Positions 25,161 through 32,744 of a stretch of DNA of 64,000 bases are shown piece after piece. A model generated the notes under the pieces. That model was not told the DNA's origin, did no database searches, and was given only the letters and a program-made list of their open reading frames with translations. The stretch's first letter is position 1; each line of letters opens with the position of its first letter. This DNA is from Candidatus Thorarchaeota archaeon (GTDB lineage: Archaea; Asgardarchaeota; Thorarchaeia; Thorarchaeales; Thorarchaeaceae): positions 62,001-126,000 of the forward strand of contig JAGSHN010000004.1 in assembly GCA_029855935.1 (NCBI GenBank), given 5' to 3'. The position numbers and the translations under genes were made by a program.

Positions 25161-25215
25161 GTTTGCTCATCCGGCTCTGTTTCCGTACTCGGTTGATTAC
25201 AGTTCACGGCACGTT

Positions 25216-26388
25216 TCAAAATAGCCCTTTGCCAAGTGCCAGACTCAGCCCGATGTTCAGAAGAACAATCATCAGAGAGAGTATCCTGAGGGGGTACATT
25301 ATCGCCTTGATCTTCCGTTCATCACGAATGATGAGGCTCAGGCCGTTTGACAATAGTTTGTCACCATCCAGTAGTGGAATGGGCAGGAGGTTGAATAGCG
25401 CGACGGAGAATAGAATGACAAAAGACCATGTCAGAGTCTGCTGGATATGGAAGGCATACATAGGTCCGCCGGGAATCCACTCCCAGCCTGGTCGTGGCTG
25501 CCAGTAGTCTGCACCATAGATGCCGATATAACCTCTACTCGCATTCAACTCGTGCGGAGCGAGAGTTATTGTGATATTGCCCCGATTGAGGGTGACGATT
25601 GTCAGCTGGCTTCCTGCAGGGGCATTGACCATGAAATGTGATACATCGTTCCAGTTGCGAATGGCTGTGTCATTGAGGCCCACAATCACATCACCGACCT
25701 GCAGAGCACTGGCAGCAGGGCTACCGGGAACGACATCATAGATGTACGCTCCACTCGGAGGATAAAAGGCGACAGACATGATGGCTCCAAAGTTCGATAT
25801 CAAGAGCAGCACAACAAAGGCCGAGATTATGTTGGCGTAGGATCCTGCGGCAAGAAGACGCATTCTCGCCTTGGGAGATGCCTTCTTCTCAAAGACCTCC
25901 TCGTCAGGCTCGACAAAACCGCCGAAGAGAAGCAGGAAGAAGAGCAGTCCCGAACTCTTGATGGGGATATCGTCTCGGGCGGAGGCAAGACCGTGTGCGA
26001 ATTCGTGTGTGAGCAGGGTGATCGCAAGGGCGATGGTGAGATAGATGAGAGGAATGCCTGTGACTGTGACCCCAGGAACTATGGGCACAACGCCCCCGGC
26101 AGAGGCGGGCACAACAAAGAACTTGATGAGATTGTCGAGAAGCATCCAGAACCCGAATACCATACCGCCAAATGCCACAATGATACCGACATTGAAGAAC
26201 ACACGAGGAATCCGTCTTCCAGTGCGCGTTAGAAAGTCATTGAGCCGCTGAGTCTTGAGAATAATCAGGAGTGGTGTTGATGCCTCAATGCCTCGTGCAC
26301 TCAGGTTCTCTGGACCTATGGCCTTTGCAACGAGGTAGATAACGAGGTAGAGCAGCGCCAGTGTTGCGAGGAGCGTCATGGAATCCAT
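25216..26388 (-). CDS. Site-2-type membrane metalloprotease with PDZ domain
   Basis: Multi-pass membrane protein of about 390 residues. The zinc motif HEFAHG lies in one membrane helix (about residue 128) and NLLPIPLLDGDK in another provides the third ligand. A PDZ domain (DVVPGSPAASALQVGDVIVGLND) sits between. Such proteases cleave proteins within the membrane, often to release regulators. The frame stays open to 26499, but the ATG at 26388 is preferred because a TATTATATCC-type element lies about 55-70 nt upstream of it. Confidence 0.9.
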   Translation of the reverse strand: MDSMTLLATLALLYLVIYLVAKAIGPENLSARGIEASTPLLIILKTQRLNDFLTRTGRRIPRVFFNVGIIVAFGGMVFGFWMLLDNLIKFFVVPASAGGVVPIVPGVTVTGIPLIYLTIALAITLLTHEFAHGLASARDDIPIKSSGLLFFLLLFGGFVEPDEEVFEKKASPKARMRLLAAGSYANIISAFVVLLLISNFGAIMSVAFYPPSGAYIYDVVPGSPAASALQVGDVIVGLNDTAIRNWNDVSHFMVNAPAGSQLTIVTLNRGNITITLAPHELNASRGYIGIYGADYWQPRPGWEWIPGGPMYAFHIQQTLTWSFVILFSVALFNLLPIPLLDGDKLLSNGLSLIIRDERKIKAIMYPLRILSLMIVLLNIGLSLALGKGLF

Positions 26389-26579
26389 AGCTGTCACAGT
26401 CTTGATGGTGATGCGTTGTTCTGGTCCACGAGCCAAGGTCGTGGATATAATGCTTGCGAACTGGGAGAGAACGGCAGTTTGAAGACGCAGGGACCACAAC
26501 CCTCATAAAGTGAACGCAAATCGCTTGACCGTTGTCCGAAGGGACGTCAGCTCAACGAGTGAAAAGCAGGCGACGGACC

Positions 26580-26963
26580 GTGCCGTTCAAACTAGTGATT
26601 TCAGACCCTGAAACTGGGAGAGCCATTCAGTATGAGTTGGATGAGGCAAAGACCAACGCACTCATAGGGAAGAGGGTCGGTGATGTGATTGAGGGAGATA
26701 TCATCGGGCTGCCCGGGTACAAGCTGAAGATCACGGGCGGAAGTGATTCCTCCGGTTTTCCAATTCGTCCTGACGTTCACGGAAGCGGCAAGAAGAAGAT
26801 ACTCATCCGGGGACCTCCGGGATTCAGACCCAAGCGGAAGGGCATTGCGCGGCGCAAGACCGTACGAGGAAGAGAACTAGGCCCAGACATAGTCCAGGTC
26901 AATATGAGGATAGAGGAGAAGGGCAGCACACCACTCGAGGAATTCATTATGAAGACCGCATAG
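26580..26963 (+). CDS. rps6e: Small ribosomal subunit protein eS6
   Basis: The core VISDPETGRAIQYELDE, IIGLPGYKLKITGGSDSSGF and RKGIARRKTVRGRELGPDIVQVN matches archaeal eS6. The GTG at 26580, giving MPFKLVISD, fits the family best; a TTG at 26532 or GTG at 26559 would add a basic N-terminal extension. A CTCATAAAG TATA-like element ends about 20 nt before 26532, so the longest form would leave almost no leader. First gene of a typical archaeal informational cluster with eIF2-gamma. Confidence 0.93.
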   Translation: MPFKLVISDPETGRAIQYELDEAKTNALIGKRVGDVIEGDIIGLPGYKLKITGGSDSSGFPIRPDVHGSGKKKILIRGPPGFRPKRKGIARRKTVRGRELGPDIVQVNMRIEEKGSTPLEEFIMKTA

Positions 26964-27018
26964 TTCCTTGCGGCCAAGAACCAACGACCGAGGGCGTGCA
27001 AGACCATAGACTTCTTAT

Positions 27019-28326
27019 GTGGACTCGCCGAGCTCCGCATCTGAAGAAGTCCACGGAAGTGAAACGCGGGTGAGCGGAAAATACGAAGGACAGTCTGAGG
27101 TGAACATAGGGGCGCTTGGGCACGTCGACCACGGAAAGACCACTCTTGTAGAGTATCTCACTGGAGAGTGGACAGACCGTCACTCCGATGAGATCAGAAG
27201 AGGCATATCGATCAGGCTCGGGTATGCTGCAACGACGATTCTCAAATGTCCGAGATGCCCAGAGCCCCAAGCGTATACGACCTCTCATCTGGCCAAGGAT
27301 GGAAAGTGCCCACACTGCGGCGCCCAGCTGGTGAAGCTAAGAGAAGTGTCCTTCGTAGATAGCCCAGGGCACGAGTCGCTTATGGCCACCTGTCTCAGTG
27401 GCGCCAGCCTAATGGACGGAGCAATCCTAGTGATAGCAGCAAATGAGCCCTGCCCCATGCCCCAGACAGCAGAGCATCTCCACGCACTGGAGATTGTCGG
27501 CGTCACGAACATAATAATCGTACAGAACAAGATTGAGCTGGTCAGCGAGGAAGAGGCGAAGGAACACTACAGGCAAATCAAGGAGTTCATCAAGGGAACG
27601 TCAATCGAGGATGCGCCCATCATTCCGGTTTCTGCAGTGTTCGGCGCAAACATCGACCTATTGATTCAGAAGATAGAGGAAGTGATTCCAACACCGGAAC
27701 GGAATGCCGATGCTCTACCGAAGATGTTTGTGGCCAGGTCGTTCGACATCAATAAACCCGGGACCTTGCCTCAGGATCTGAAGGGCGGAGTGGTAGGCGG
27801 GTCGATAGTTCAGGGCCGCCTCAGGGTTGGTGATGAAATAGAGATTGCACCGGGAATGAAGACAGACAAGGGCTTCAAGTCGATACGGACAAGAATTGTC
27901 AGTCTAGTTTCAGGCAGCGGCAACCACCTTGAGGAGGCCTATCCGGGAGGACTGATAGGGGTCGGCACGACTCTTGATCCCGCAATGACACGTGCGGACC
28001 GTCTTGTGGGCAATGTCGTGGGGAAAGTTGGAAAGATGCCCAAGACCGTGTATAAGCTGACGATAAGACCGCAACTCATGCAACGTGTGGTCGGCATGGA
28101 CTCCGAGCGTGAAGTCGAGAGCCTCAAGCACAATGAGGCGTTGATGCTTGTCGCAGGCACAGCCGCGACCGTGGGCGTCATAACGCGGCTGCACGAGAAC
28201 GAGATTGAAGTGACACTGAAGCGACCAGTCTGTGTCGAGAACGGGCAGAGAGTGGCTCTCGGAAGACGGGTTGACAACAAGTGGCGTCTCATAGGCCACG
28301 CCGTGATAGGAGCGAAGAAGGCGTAG
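27019..28326 (+). CDS. eif2g: Translation initiation factor 2 subunit gamma
   Basis: 435 residues. The GTPase signature [15 protein letters not shown] and QNKIEL are present, with a zinc knuckle between switches (CPRCPEP ... CPHCG), then two beta-barrel domains. eIF2-gamma binds GTP and initiator Met-tRNA. The GTG start gives a short Ser-rich extension; a GTG at 27070 ([14 protein letters not shown]) is an alternative. It is followed 6 nt later by a PIN-domain gene, as in many archaea. Confidence 0.96.
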   Translation: MDSPSSASEEVHGSETRVSGKYEGQSEVNIGALGHVDHGKTTLVEYLTGEWTDRHSDEIRRGISIRLGYAATTILKCPRCPEPQAYTTSHLAKDGKCPHCGAQLVKLREVSFVDSPGHESLMATCLSGASLMDGAILVIAANEPCPMPQTAEHLHALEIVGVTNIIIVQNKIELVSEEEAKEHYRQIKEFIKGTSIEDAPIIPVSAVFGANIDLLIQKIEEVIPTPERNADALPKMFVARSFDINKPGTLPQDLKGGVVGGSIVQGRLRVGDEIEIAPGMKTDKGFKSIRTRIVSLVSGSGNHLEEAYPGGLIGVGTTLDPAMTRADRLVGNVVGKVGKMPKTVYKLTIRPQLMQRVVGMDSEREVESLKHNEALMLVAGTAATVGVITRLHENEIEVTLKRPVCVENGQRVALGRRVDNKWRLIGHAVIGAKKA

Positions 28327-28332
28327 TGTAGA

Positions 28333-28749
28333 GTGAGTCCCGTGCCCATCAGAGTTGTTGTGGACACGAACTTCCTCACAGTCCCGTCCCAGTTTGGGCT
28401 GGATGTCTTTGTTGAAACAGAACGCCTCCTCGAGAGATCTGTCGAGTTCCTTGTGCTGGAATCGGTCAAGAGGGAGGTTGACCATAAGATTGCACGTAGC
28501 GGTCCGGGAGAGGCACGCCACTTTAGAGTGGCAAAGCACCTAATGAGAGAGAGATGCACAATTGTGCCCGTGCCAGCTGACCTCGTGCGGTGGCCTGTTG
28601 ATGACCAGCTGATAGAGTTCGCACATCGAAACGGTGCTGTGCTAGCAACGAACGATAGACATCTGAGGAAACGCGCTAGGGAGATAGGAGTCCCCGTGCT
28701 CTTGCTCAGGGGGAGAAGACGGCTCTGGTTAGAGGGGGATATGCCATAG
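28333..28749 (+). CDS. PIN-domain ribonuclease-like protein (Fcf1/VapC9-like, COG1412)
   Basis: 138 residues. The first acid lies in VVVDTNFLTVP, middle acids in LESVKREVDH and VDDQLIEFA, and ATNDRHLRKRA gives the last acids; this is the four-acid PIN nuclease set. Single-copy archaeal members of this type sit next to eIF2-gamma and resemble eukaryotic Fcf1/Utp23, which act in rRNA maturation. No antitoxin gene adjoins it, so a toxin role is unlikely. Confidence 0.85.
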   Translation: MSPVPIRVVVDTNFLTVPSQFGLDVFVETERLLERSVEFLVLESVKREVDHKIARSGPGEARHFRVAKHLMRERCTIVPVPADLVRWPVDDQLIEFAHRNGAVLATNDRHLRKRAREIGVPVLLLRGRRRLWLEGDMP

Positions 28750-28784
28750 CTTGACGAGGAGAAAATGGTGACACAGAAGTGGCA

Positions 28785-28803
28785 ATGTCACAACGTTTTT
28801 ATG
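28785..28803 (+). promoter_or_regulatory. Promoter element before rpo7, identical to that before eS1
   Basis: ATGTCACAACGTTTTTAT occurs here and again, base for base, at 42853-42870. It includes a TTTTTAT TATA-like core about 140 nt before the rpo7 start, giving a predicted leader of roughly 110 nt that contains an inverted repeat TTGTTC-TAA-GAACAA. Confidence 0.55.
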
Positions 28804-28939
28804 GTGACTCACTCGTTGCTGCGCTGAGCCGCCGGGTCAGTACCATGGTAGTATGATGCCTAGGGTCTGATTGTTCTAAGAACAAATCTGGTAGAGAAGA
28901 GAGCAACAGACGTGGATATCGCACAAGGAGGTTCCACCG

Positions 28940-29539
28940 ATTTACTCAGTCGTCACGGTAAAGGACATCGTTAGAATTCCCCCATCTCAGTTTGGCCAGC
29001 CCCTGGAGGAGGCAGCCATAGTACATCTGAGGAAGAATCACGAGAACGTCTTGGATCGTGACATCGGCCTGATGATAGCAGTGATTGGAATAGATGAGAT
29101 TGGGCAAGGGAAACTCGTCCCCGGAGATGGAGCCACATATCACTCGGTAACGTACAGGGTGCTGGCATTCAAGCCTATCCGAGGCGAGGTTGTGGAGGGC
29201 AATGTTGTCGAGATAATGGACTTCGGGGCGTTCATACGCATAGGTCCTCTTGATGGCCTATGTCACGTCAGCCAAATCTGCGACGACTTTATCACCCAAG
29301 ATCCAAAGGGTAACTCTCTGATGGGTAAGGAAACCGGGCGTGTATTACAGGAGGGAGACCAGGTCCGTGCGAGAATCACCACAATACGCTTTGACACGGG
29401 CGGTAGATCTGGAAAGCTCGGGCTGACTATGAGGCAGCCTTTCTTGGGCAAGATTGGCCCAGATGTGTCTTGGATTGAGGAAGATGTCAAGAAGGCCCGC
29501 GGCGAGTCAGCGAAGAAATCTGAGAAGAAGGAGGGGTAG
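28940..29539 (+). CDS. rpo7: RNA polymerase subunit Rpo7 (RpoE1), probable AUU start
   Basis: 199 residues if started at ATT 28940. The N-terminal RNP-like domain reads YSVVTVKDIVRIPPSQFG and GKLVPGDGATYHSV; the C-terminal S1 domain has EIMDFGAFIRIGPLDGLCHVSQI and GKETGRVLQEGDQVRARI. Between an in-frame TAG at 28892 and the conserved N-terminus there is no ATG, GTG or TTG. ATT at 28940 is preceded by AAGGAGGT with 7-nt spacing. The first conventional start codon (TTG 29051) would remove 37 conserved residues. Rpo7 pairs with Rpo4 to form the polymerase stalk. Followed by spt4. Confidence 0.93.
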   Translation: MYSVVTVKDIVRIPPSQFGQPLEEAAIVHLRKNHENVLDRDIGLMIAVIGIDEIGQGKLVPGDGATYHSVTYRVLAFKPIRGEVVEGNVVEIMDFGAFIRIGPLDGLCHVSQICDDFITQDPKGNSLMGKETGRVLQEGDQVRARITTIRFDTGGRSGKLGLTMRQPFLGKIGPDVSWIEEDVKKARGESAKKSEKKEG

Positions 29540-29545
29540 TAACAT

Positions 29546-29758
29546 ATGCCACGGCTACGTGCATGTAGACAATGTCACTATCTCACCACAGAGAACATCT
29601 GTCCAAACTGTGGGAGTACAAACCTCTCGTCATCATTCACGGGTATCGTGGTGATTCTCCCTGGACGCGACCCTCACGAGGATCCGCGAAAGACCTCGTA
29701 CATTGCGGAACGACTGAACATAGACAAGCCCGGCAAGTACGCTCTCAAGGTGCGGTAG
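29546..29758 (+). CDS. spt4: Transcription elongation factor Spt4 (RpoE2)
   Basis: 70 residues. An N-terminal zinc ribbon (CRQCHYL and CPNCGS) is followed by a strand-helix part ending ERLNIDKPGKYALKVR. It pairs with Spt5 to increase polymerase processivity. It lies 6 nt after rpo7, the usual archaeal arrangement. Confidence 0.95.
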   Translation: MPRLRACRQCHYLTTENICPNCGSTNLSSSFTGIVVILPGRDPHEDPRKTSYIAERLNIDKPGKYALKVR

Positions 29759-29831
29759 GACCTCATCATCCTGCGCGACTCTTGTCCAAAGTCACTTACC
29801 CCACCTTCTACCCTGCAGCATCGTTTCACTG

Positions 29832-29846
29832 AAAGCTTTATTAGAC
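29832..29846 (+). promoter_or_regulatory. TATA-like promoter for eS24-eS31
   Basis: GAAAGCTTTATTAGAC in the 147-nt gap after spt4 resembles a BRE-TATA element about 65 nt before the eS24 ATG, suggesting a separate transcript for eS24 and eS31. Confidence 0.4.
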
Positions 29847-29905
29847 AACCGCGGGTCGGGGGGCTGACTCGCCCTGAATGTCCGATAGAATCAGAGTGAT
29901 TGACG

Positions 29906-30202
29906 ATGAAGATTGAGATCCTTCGTGAGAGAGCTAATAAGCCGCTTCGAAGAAAGGAGGTTGAGTTCAGGATAGATCACATTGGCGGAACAACTCCTAG
30001 CCGCCCTGACGTGAGAAACAAGATTGCGGCCAAGTTCGATGCCGACCCCGAAACCGTCGTCGTCAAGATTCTCAAGACTGTATACGGAGCAGGGATAACG
30101 CATGGACGGGCTCACATATACGAGAACAAGTCCGATGTGCGAACGATAGAACACGAGTATCTACTCAAGAGACACGAGAAGAAGGAAGAGGCGGGGGCCT
30201 GA
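29906..30202 (+). CDS. rps24e: Small ribosomal subunit protein eS24
   Basis: About 98 residues. KIEILRERANKPLRRKEVEFRIDH and PETVVVKILKTVYGAGITHGRAHIYE match archaeal eS24, and the tail is basic and acidic mixed. The ATG at 29906 is preferred; a TTG two codons earlier is possible. The stop is 4 nt before the eS31 start. Confidence 0.95.
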   Translation: MKIEILRERANKPLRRKEVEFRIDHIGGTTPSRPDVRNKIAAKFDADPETVVVKILKTVYGAGITHGRAHIYENKSDVRTIEHEYLLKRHEKKEEAGA

Positions 30203-30206
30203 GTGA

Positions 30207-30365
30207 ATGGCAAGCACGTACAAACTCTATAAGGTCGACAAGAGCGGAAAGGTCACACCTCTACGCAAGCAGTGTCCTAGGTGCGAGAAGGGGACGTATA
30301 TGGCGGAACACTTCAACCGGTTCTCGTGCGGGCGATGTGGCTACACGGAGTTCAAACGCAAGTAG
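30207..30365 (+). CDS. rps27ae: Small ribosomal subunit protein eS31 (S27ae)
   Basis: 52 residues, [20 protein letters not shown] followed by a C4 zinc ribbon: CPRC (residues 23-26) and CGRC (41-44), with [18 protein letters not shown] typical of archaeal eS31. It is too short for many gene callers. It starts 4 nt after eS24, as in most archaea. The eukaryotic homologue is fused to ubiquitin; this one is not. Confidence 0.95.
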   Translation: MASTYKLYKVDKSGKVTPLRKQCPRCEKGTYMAEHFNRFSCGRCGYTEFKRK

Positions 30366-30372
30366 AGTGAGA

Positions 30373-30672
30373 TCATTCGACAAGCACAGCGGCCATCCAG
30401 CGGACGAGCAGAAGCATACTGACTACGAGCCACACAGAGATACAGATCAGAGTGGCTCCGGGTAACCACCCCTCGACGGCCATTGCTAGGACTATGGCCA
30501 ATGGCAGAGTGATGATATGAGGGAGAAATGCGACTGTGAGAGAAACTATCTCACAGGACGACATCGCGGCAATTGTGGATATCATCCAGATACAGAGTAT
30601 GCCCACCAACAGAGTTGCTTCAATCATATGGAGTTTCACCGAGCCATCCTGCATGTCATAATCGTATTTCAC
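30373..30672 (-). CDS. Small membrane protein of unknown function
   Basis: Up to 99 residues with three hydrophobic segments (IEATLLVGILCIWMISTIAAM, IVSLTVAFLPHIITLPLAIVLAMAV, LICISVWLVVSMLLLVRWMAAV). I do not recognise it. It is convergent with eS31, whose stop is 7 nt away. The start may be the later ATG giving MIEATLL. The hydrophobic pattern supports a real gene, but no family match backs it. Confidence 0.5.
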   Translation of the reverse strand: MKYDYDMQDGSVKLHMIEATLLVGILCIWMISTIAAMSSCEIVSLTVAFLPHIITLPLAIVLAMAVEGWLPGATLICISVWLVVSMLLLVRWMAAVLVE

Positions 30673-30963
30673 CAGTGGTGTGAAGTAGCCGAGATCAATA
30701 TCCCGCGACGCTGATTCCGGCGGAGGGCGGAGAGTGTCGCGGTCGCCTACTACCCAGTCCTACTCGTTCTGTAGGACAATCTATAGTTTCCGTCCAGGCC
30801 ATATATTTTCCACACGCTGGCGCTGTGCTCGCGCTGGGGGAGAAGCAGCAATGGCTCTGGTGACAAGGGCGTGCAGACCGGGATGCTATGATGAACCGTT
30901 GGTCGGGCAGAAACGCTCTGTAATATGAAAAGCCTTAAAACCCCTCTGGCGAGAATTTCATAC
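30673..30963. other. Intergenic region with orphan TATA-like sequences
   Basis: No coding frame. A CATATATTTTC element (about 30800) has no gene in the right place downstream; a second one, AAGCCTTAAAACC (30928-30940), is correctly placed about 28 nt before the initiator tRNA and is probably its promoter. Confidence 0.4.
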
Positions 30964-31070
30964 AGCGGGTTGGGGAAGCCAGGGATTGGCGGACCTGCTC
31001 CGCAATCGACTAAGTCTATCCCGCGGGGCTCATAACCCCGAGATCGGTTGTTCAAATCAACCACCCGCTA
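30964..31070 (+). tRNA. Initiator tRNA-Met (CAT) with a D-loop intron
   Basis: Acceptor arms AGCGGGT and ACCCGCT pair; A is the discriminator and CCA is encoded at 31071-31073. The A1-U72 pair and GGGGC-TCATAA-CCCC anticodon arm are initiator features. About 31 nt too many sit in the D loop: removing about 30983-31013 leaves GGGGAAGCCAGGTCTATCCC and a 76-nt tRNA that matches archaeal initiator tRNAs. The insert folds as GATT(G)GCGGA/TCCGCAATC. The splice sites are proposed from this fold, not proved. Confidence 0.88.
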
Positions 31071-31091
31071 CCATTCTCTCTCTTTATTGTC

Positions 31092-31418
31092 CTACTTTTT
31101 CAAGGAGGGCTCTGTGTCCTCTTGACCGTGACCAATGACAAGCGGACGGCCCTCAATGAGCGACTGAACGACCTTCCGTCTGGCGGTCATCAAGAGACGC
31201 CATATCGTTCCGCGAGATAGACCCATTGCCATTCCTGCCTGCTCCTGATACAGCCCCTCAAGATCAATAAGACGAAGGGCCTCTACCTCCGCCAAGTCGA
31301 GATGGATGGGGCGTGAGTCAATCTGAGGATCGGGTATCAGGCGCCTGACACGAGGGTGACACTCTATGTGAGGCTGAATCGGAAAACGTCCGCGGGACCC
31401 TCGTCGTCTTCTGTGCAA
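31092..31418 (-). CDS. DUF134 family DNA-binding protein
   Basis: 108 residues. ALRLIDLEGLYQEQAGMAMGLSRGTIWRLLMTARRKV is the sigma-4-like helix-turn-helix of DUF134 (COG1342). The arginine-rich start and RPIHLDLAEVEALRL are also typical. DUF134 proteins accompany ferredoxin-MinD ATPases and NifX-like proteins in many anaerobes, as here. It is divergent from the DUF5320-like gene across a palindrome that may be its operator. Confidence 0.88.
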   Translation of the reverse strand: MHRRRRGSRGRFPIQPHIECHPRVRRLIPDPQIDSRPIHLDLAEVEALRLIDLEGLYQEQAGMAMGLSRGTIWRLLMTARRKVVQSLIEGRPLVIGHGQEDTEPSLKK

Positions 31419-31489
31419 GGTATGCCACCACCAATAACACGACGTTCGCCGAGGCTTAAGACGTTACCGAAGCCACGTGCCAGATTGCA

Positions 31490-31514
31490 ATCATTTATAA
31501 TGTGCGTATGCACA
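31490..31514 (+). promoter_or_regulatory. TATA box with overlapping palindromic operator
   Basis: ATTTATAA (31493-31500) is directly followed by the perfect palindrome TGTGC-GTAT-GCACA (31501-31514), lying between the TATA box and the expected start site of the DUF5320-like gene. A repressor bound there would block polymerase loading. The DUF134 gene next to it encodes a helix-turn-helix protein. Confidence 0.5.
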
Positions 31515-31524
31515 GAATTATCTG

Positions 31525-31860
31525 GTGATTGATGTGAGCTGGAGATGGTATGGATACGGAAGAGGTAACAGAGGTGCAGGCAGTGGCCTGTGGCCAGGAA
31601 ACGGCCCGTTCCGGAATCTGCCACCTTGGCAGAGACCAGGATGGCTCTATGGTCCGGGATCATGCTGGGCCCTAGGTCTGTTGCCAACGGGCACCGGACC
31701 GACCCCTCCGGCGTGGCCTGTGGGGGCAGCAACTGAGGCGGAGATACTCAGCAGGCAGAAAGACCTGCTGGAGCAGCAGCTCTCAGTCATGAGAAACACC
31801 ATAGACCAAATATCCAAGCGCCTTGAGGAACTTGAGCGTGAGTCTGCGGAGCGTCAATGA
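31525..31860 (+). CDS. DUF5320-like glycine-rich protein with C-terminal coiled coil
   Basis: 111 residues. The N-terminal half is rich in Gly, Trp and Pro (WYGYGRGNRGAGSGLWPGNG), and the C-terminal half is a coiled coil (EAEILSRQKDLLEQQLSVMR then ISKRLEELERE). This composition and its place between DUF134 and MinD-like genes match the DUF5320 group. The role is unknown. GTG start; a second GTG is three codons on. It is convergent with the MinD-like gene, and the ends overlap by 7 nt. Confidence 0.65.
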   Translation: MIDVSWRWYGYGRGNRGAGSGLWPGNGPFRNLPPWQRPGWLYGPGSCWALGLLPTGTGPTPPAWPVGAATEAEILSRQKDLLEQQLSVMRNTIDQISKRLEELERESAERQ

Positions 31861-32744
31861 CGACCGCGGGCTCTTTCTATTTCTGTCAACAGTTCTACGA
31901 CTCGATTCCACATAGAACGCAGTGTCTGAGTAATCCCGCTCCCGGGAGCGTATTCCGGCAACGTCCTCGCTTGGACCATCGATTCGGTCATTATCGGGTT
32001 GAAGGGGATTCGCCCCAGTATCTCAATTCCCTGCTCACGACAGTACTCTTCAATCTCTTCGCTCTTGCTTGGGTTCAAATCGTATTTGTTGAGTATCACA
32101 AGAGGGGTAACACGGAATCTCGCCATCAGGTCAAGTACCCGTTCCATATCATGAATCCCCGACACAGTAGGTTCTGTCACAACAATACCCAGACGAGCAC
32201 CCGTGAGAGTCGCAATCACTGGACACCCAACACCCGGAGAACCATCTATCAGAACCTTTTCCAGTCCCGACGTCTGCGCGAGGCGGAGAGCGCGCTTGCG
32301 TACCTCTGTCACAAGCTTCCCGGAGTTCCCCTCGCCGGGATGTAGGCGGGCGTGTGACATGGGGCCAAATCGCGTCTGAGATTCGTAGGTCATACCAGAC
32401 ACCTTGTCCTCTAGCCGGATTGCACCAGTGGGGCAGACATACTCACACACTCCGCACCCTTCGCATGCGATGGTGTCAATATGCGGAGGATAGGCCGCAC
32501 CATACCGGCAATGCGTTACACATAGACCACAATCTGTACACAGGTCGGGATCAATCACTGCCACCTTTGAAGCGATGAAGTCCTCTTTCTTGTTGATGGT
32601 AGGATGTAGCAGGATATGCAGGTCGGAGGCGTCCACATCACAGTCCGCCAAGACAAGTGGCGCACCAATTGCTGCAAAGGATGCTGCTATGGTGGTCTTA
32701 CCAGTTCCACCTTTGCCACTCACAACCGCAATCTCGTGAATCAA
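31854..32744 (-). CDS. MinD/Mrp-type ATPase with inserted two-cluster ferredoxin domain (copy 1)
   Basis: About 296 residues. The deviant Walker A VSGKGGTGKTT lies at the start, then DCDVDASDL; the insert has two [4Fe-4S] motifs (CTDCGLCVTHC and CEGCGVCEYVCP), then LIDGSPGVGCPVIATLTGA, typical of the archaeal nucleotide-binding proteins thought to carry or insert metal clusters. The TTG start overlaps the stop of copy 2 (TTGA), pointing to translational coupling. Confidence 0.88.
   Translation of the reverse strand: MIHEIAVVSGKGGTGKTTIAASFAAIGAPLVLADCDVDASDLHILLHPTINKKEDFIASKVAVIDPDLCTDCGLCVTHCRYGAAYPPHIDTIACEGCGVCEYVCPTGAIRLEDKVSGMTYESQTRFGPMSHARLHPGEGNSGKLVTEVRKRALRLAQTSGLEKVLIDGSPGVGCPVIATLTGARLGIVVTEPTVSGIHDMERVLDLMARFRVTPLVILNKYDLNPSKSEEIEEYCREQGIEILGRIPFNPIMTESMVQARTLPEYAPGSGITQTLRSMWNRVVELLTEIERARGRH

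Noticed and set aside
28333-28749. PIN protein as a VapC toxin
   Set aside because: No antitoxin gene is adjacent and the position after eIF2-gamma is the conserved place of the housekeeping PIN protein.
30800-30925. Box C/D small RNA (CATATATTTTC promoter, ATGATGA box C at 30888)
   Set aside because: No CTGA box D follows within a suitable distance and no second C'/D' pair is visible.
30750-31064. Minus-strand open frame of about 100 codons
   Set aside because: It runs across the initiator tRNA gene and encodes nothing family-like.
31364-31732. Minus-strand open frame of about 120 codons overlapping DUF134
   Set aside because: It covers the divergent promoter and operator and the start of the DUF5320-like gene.
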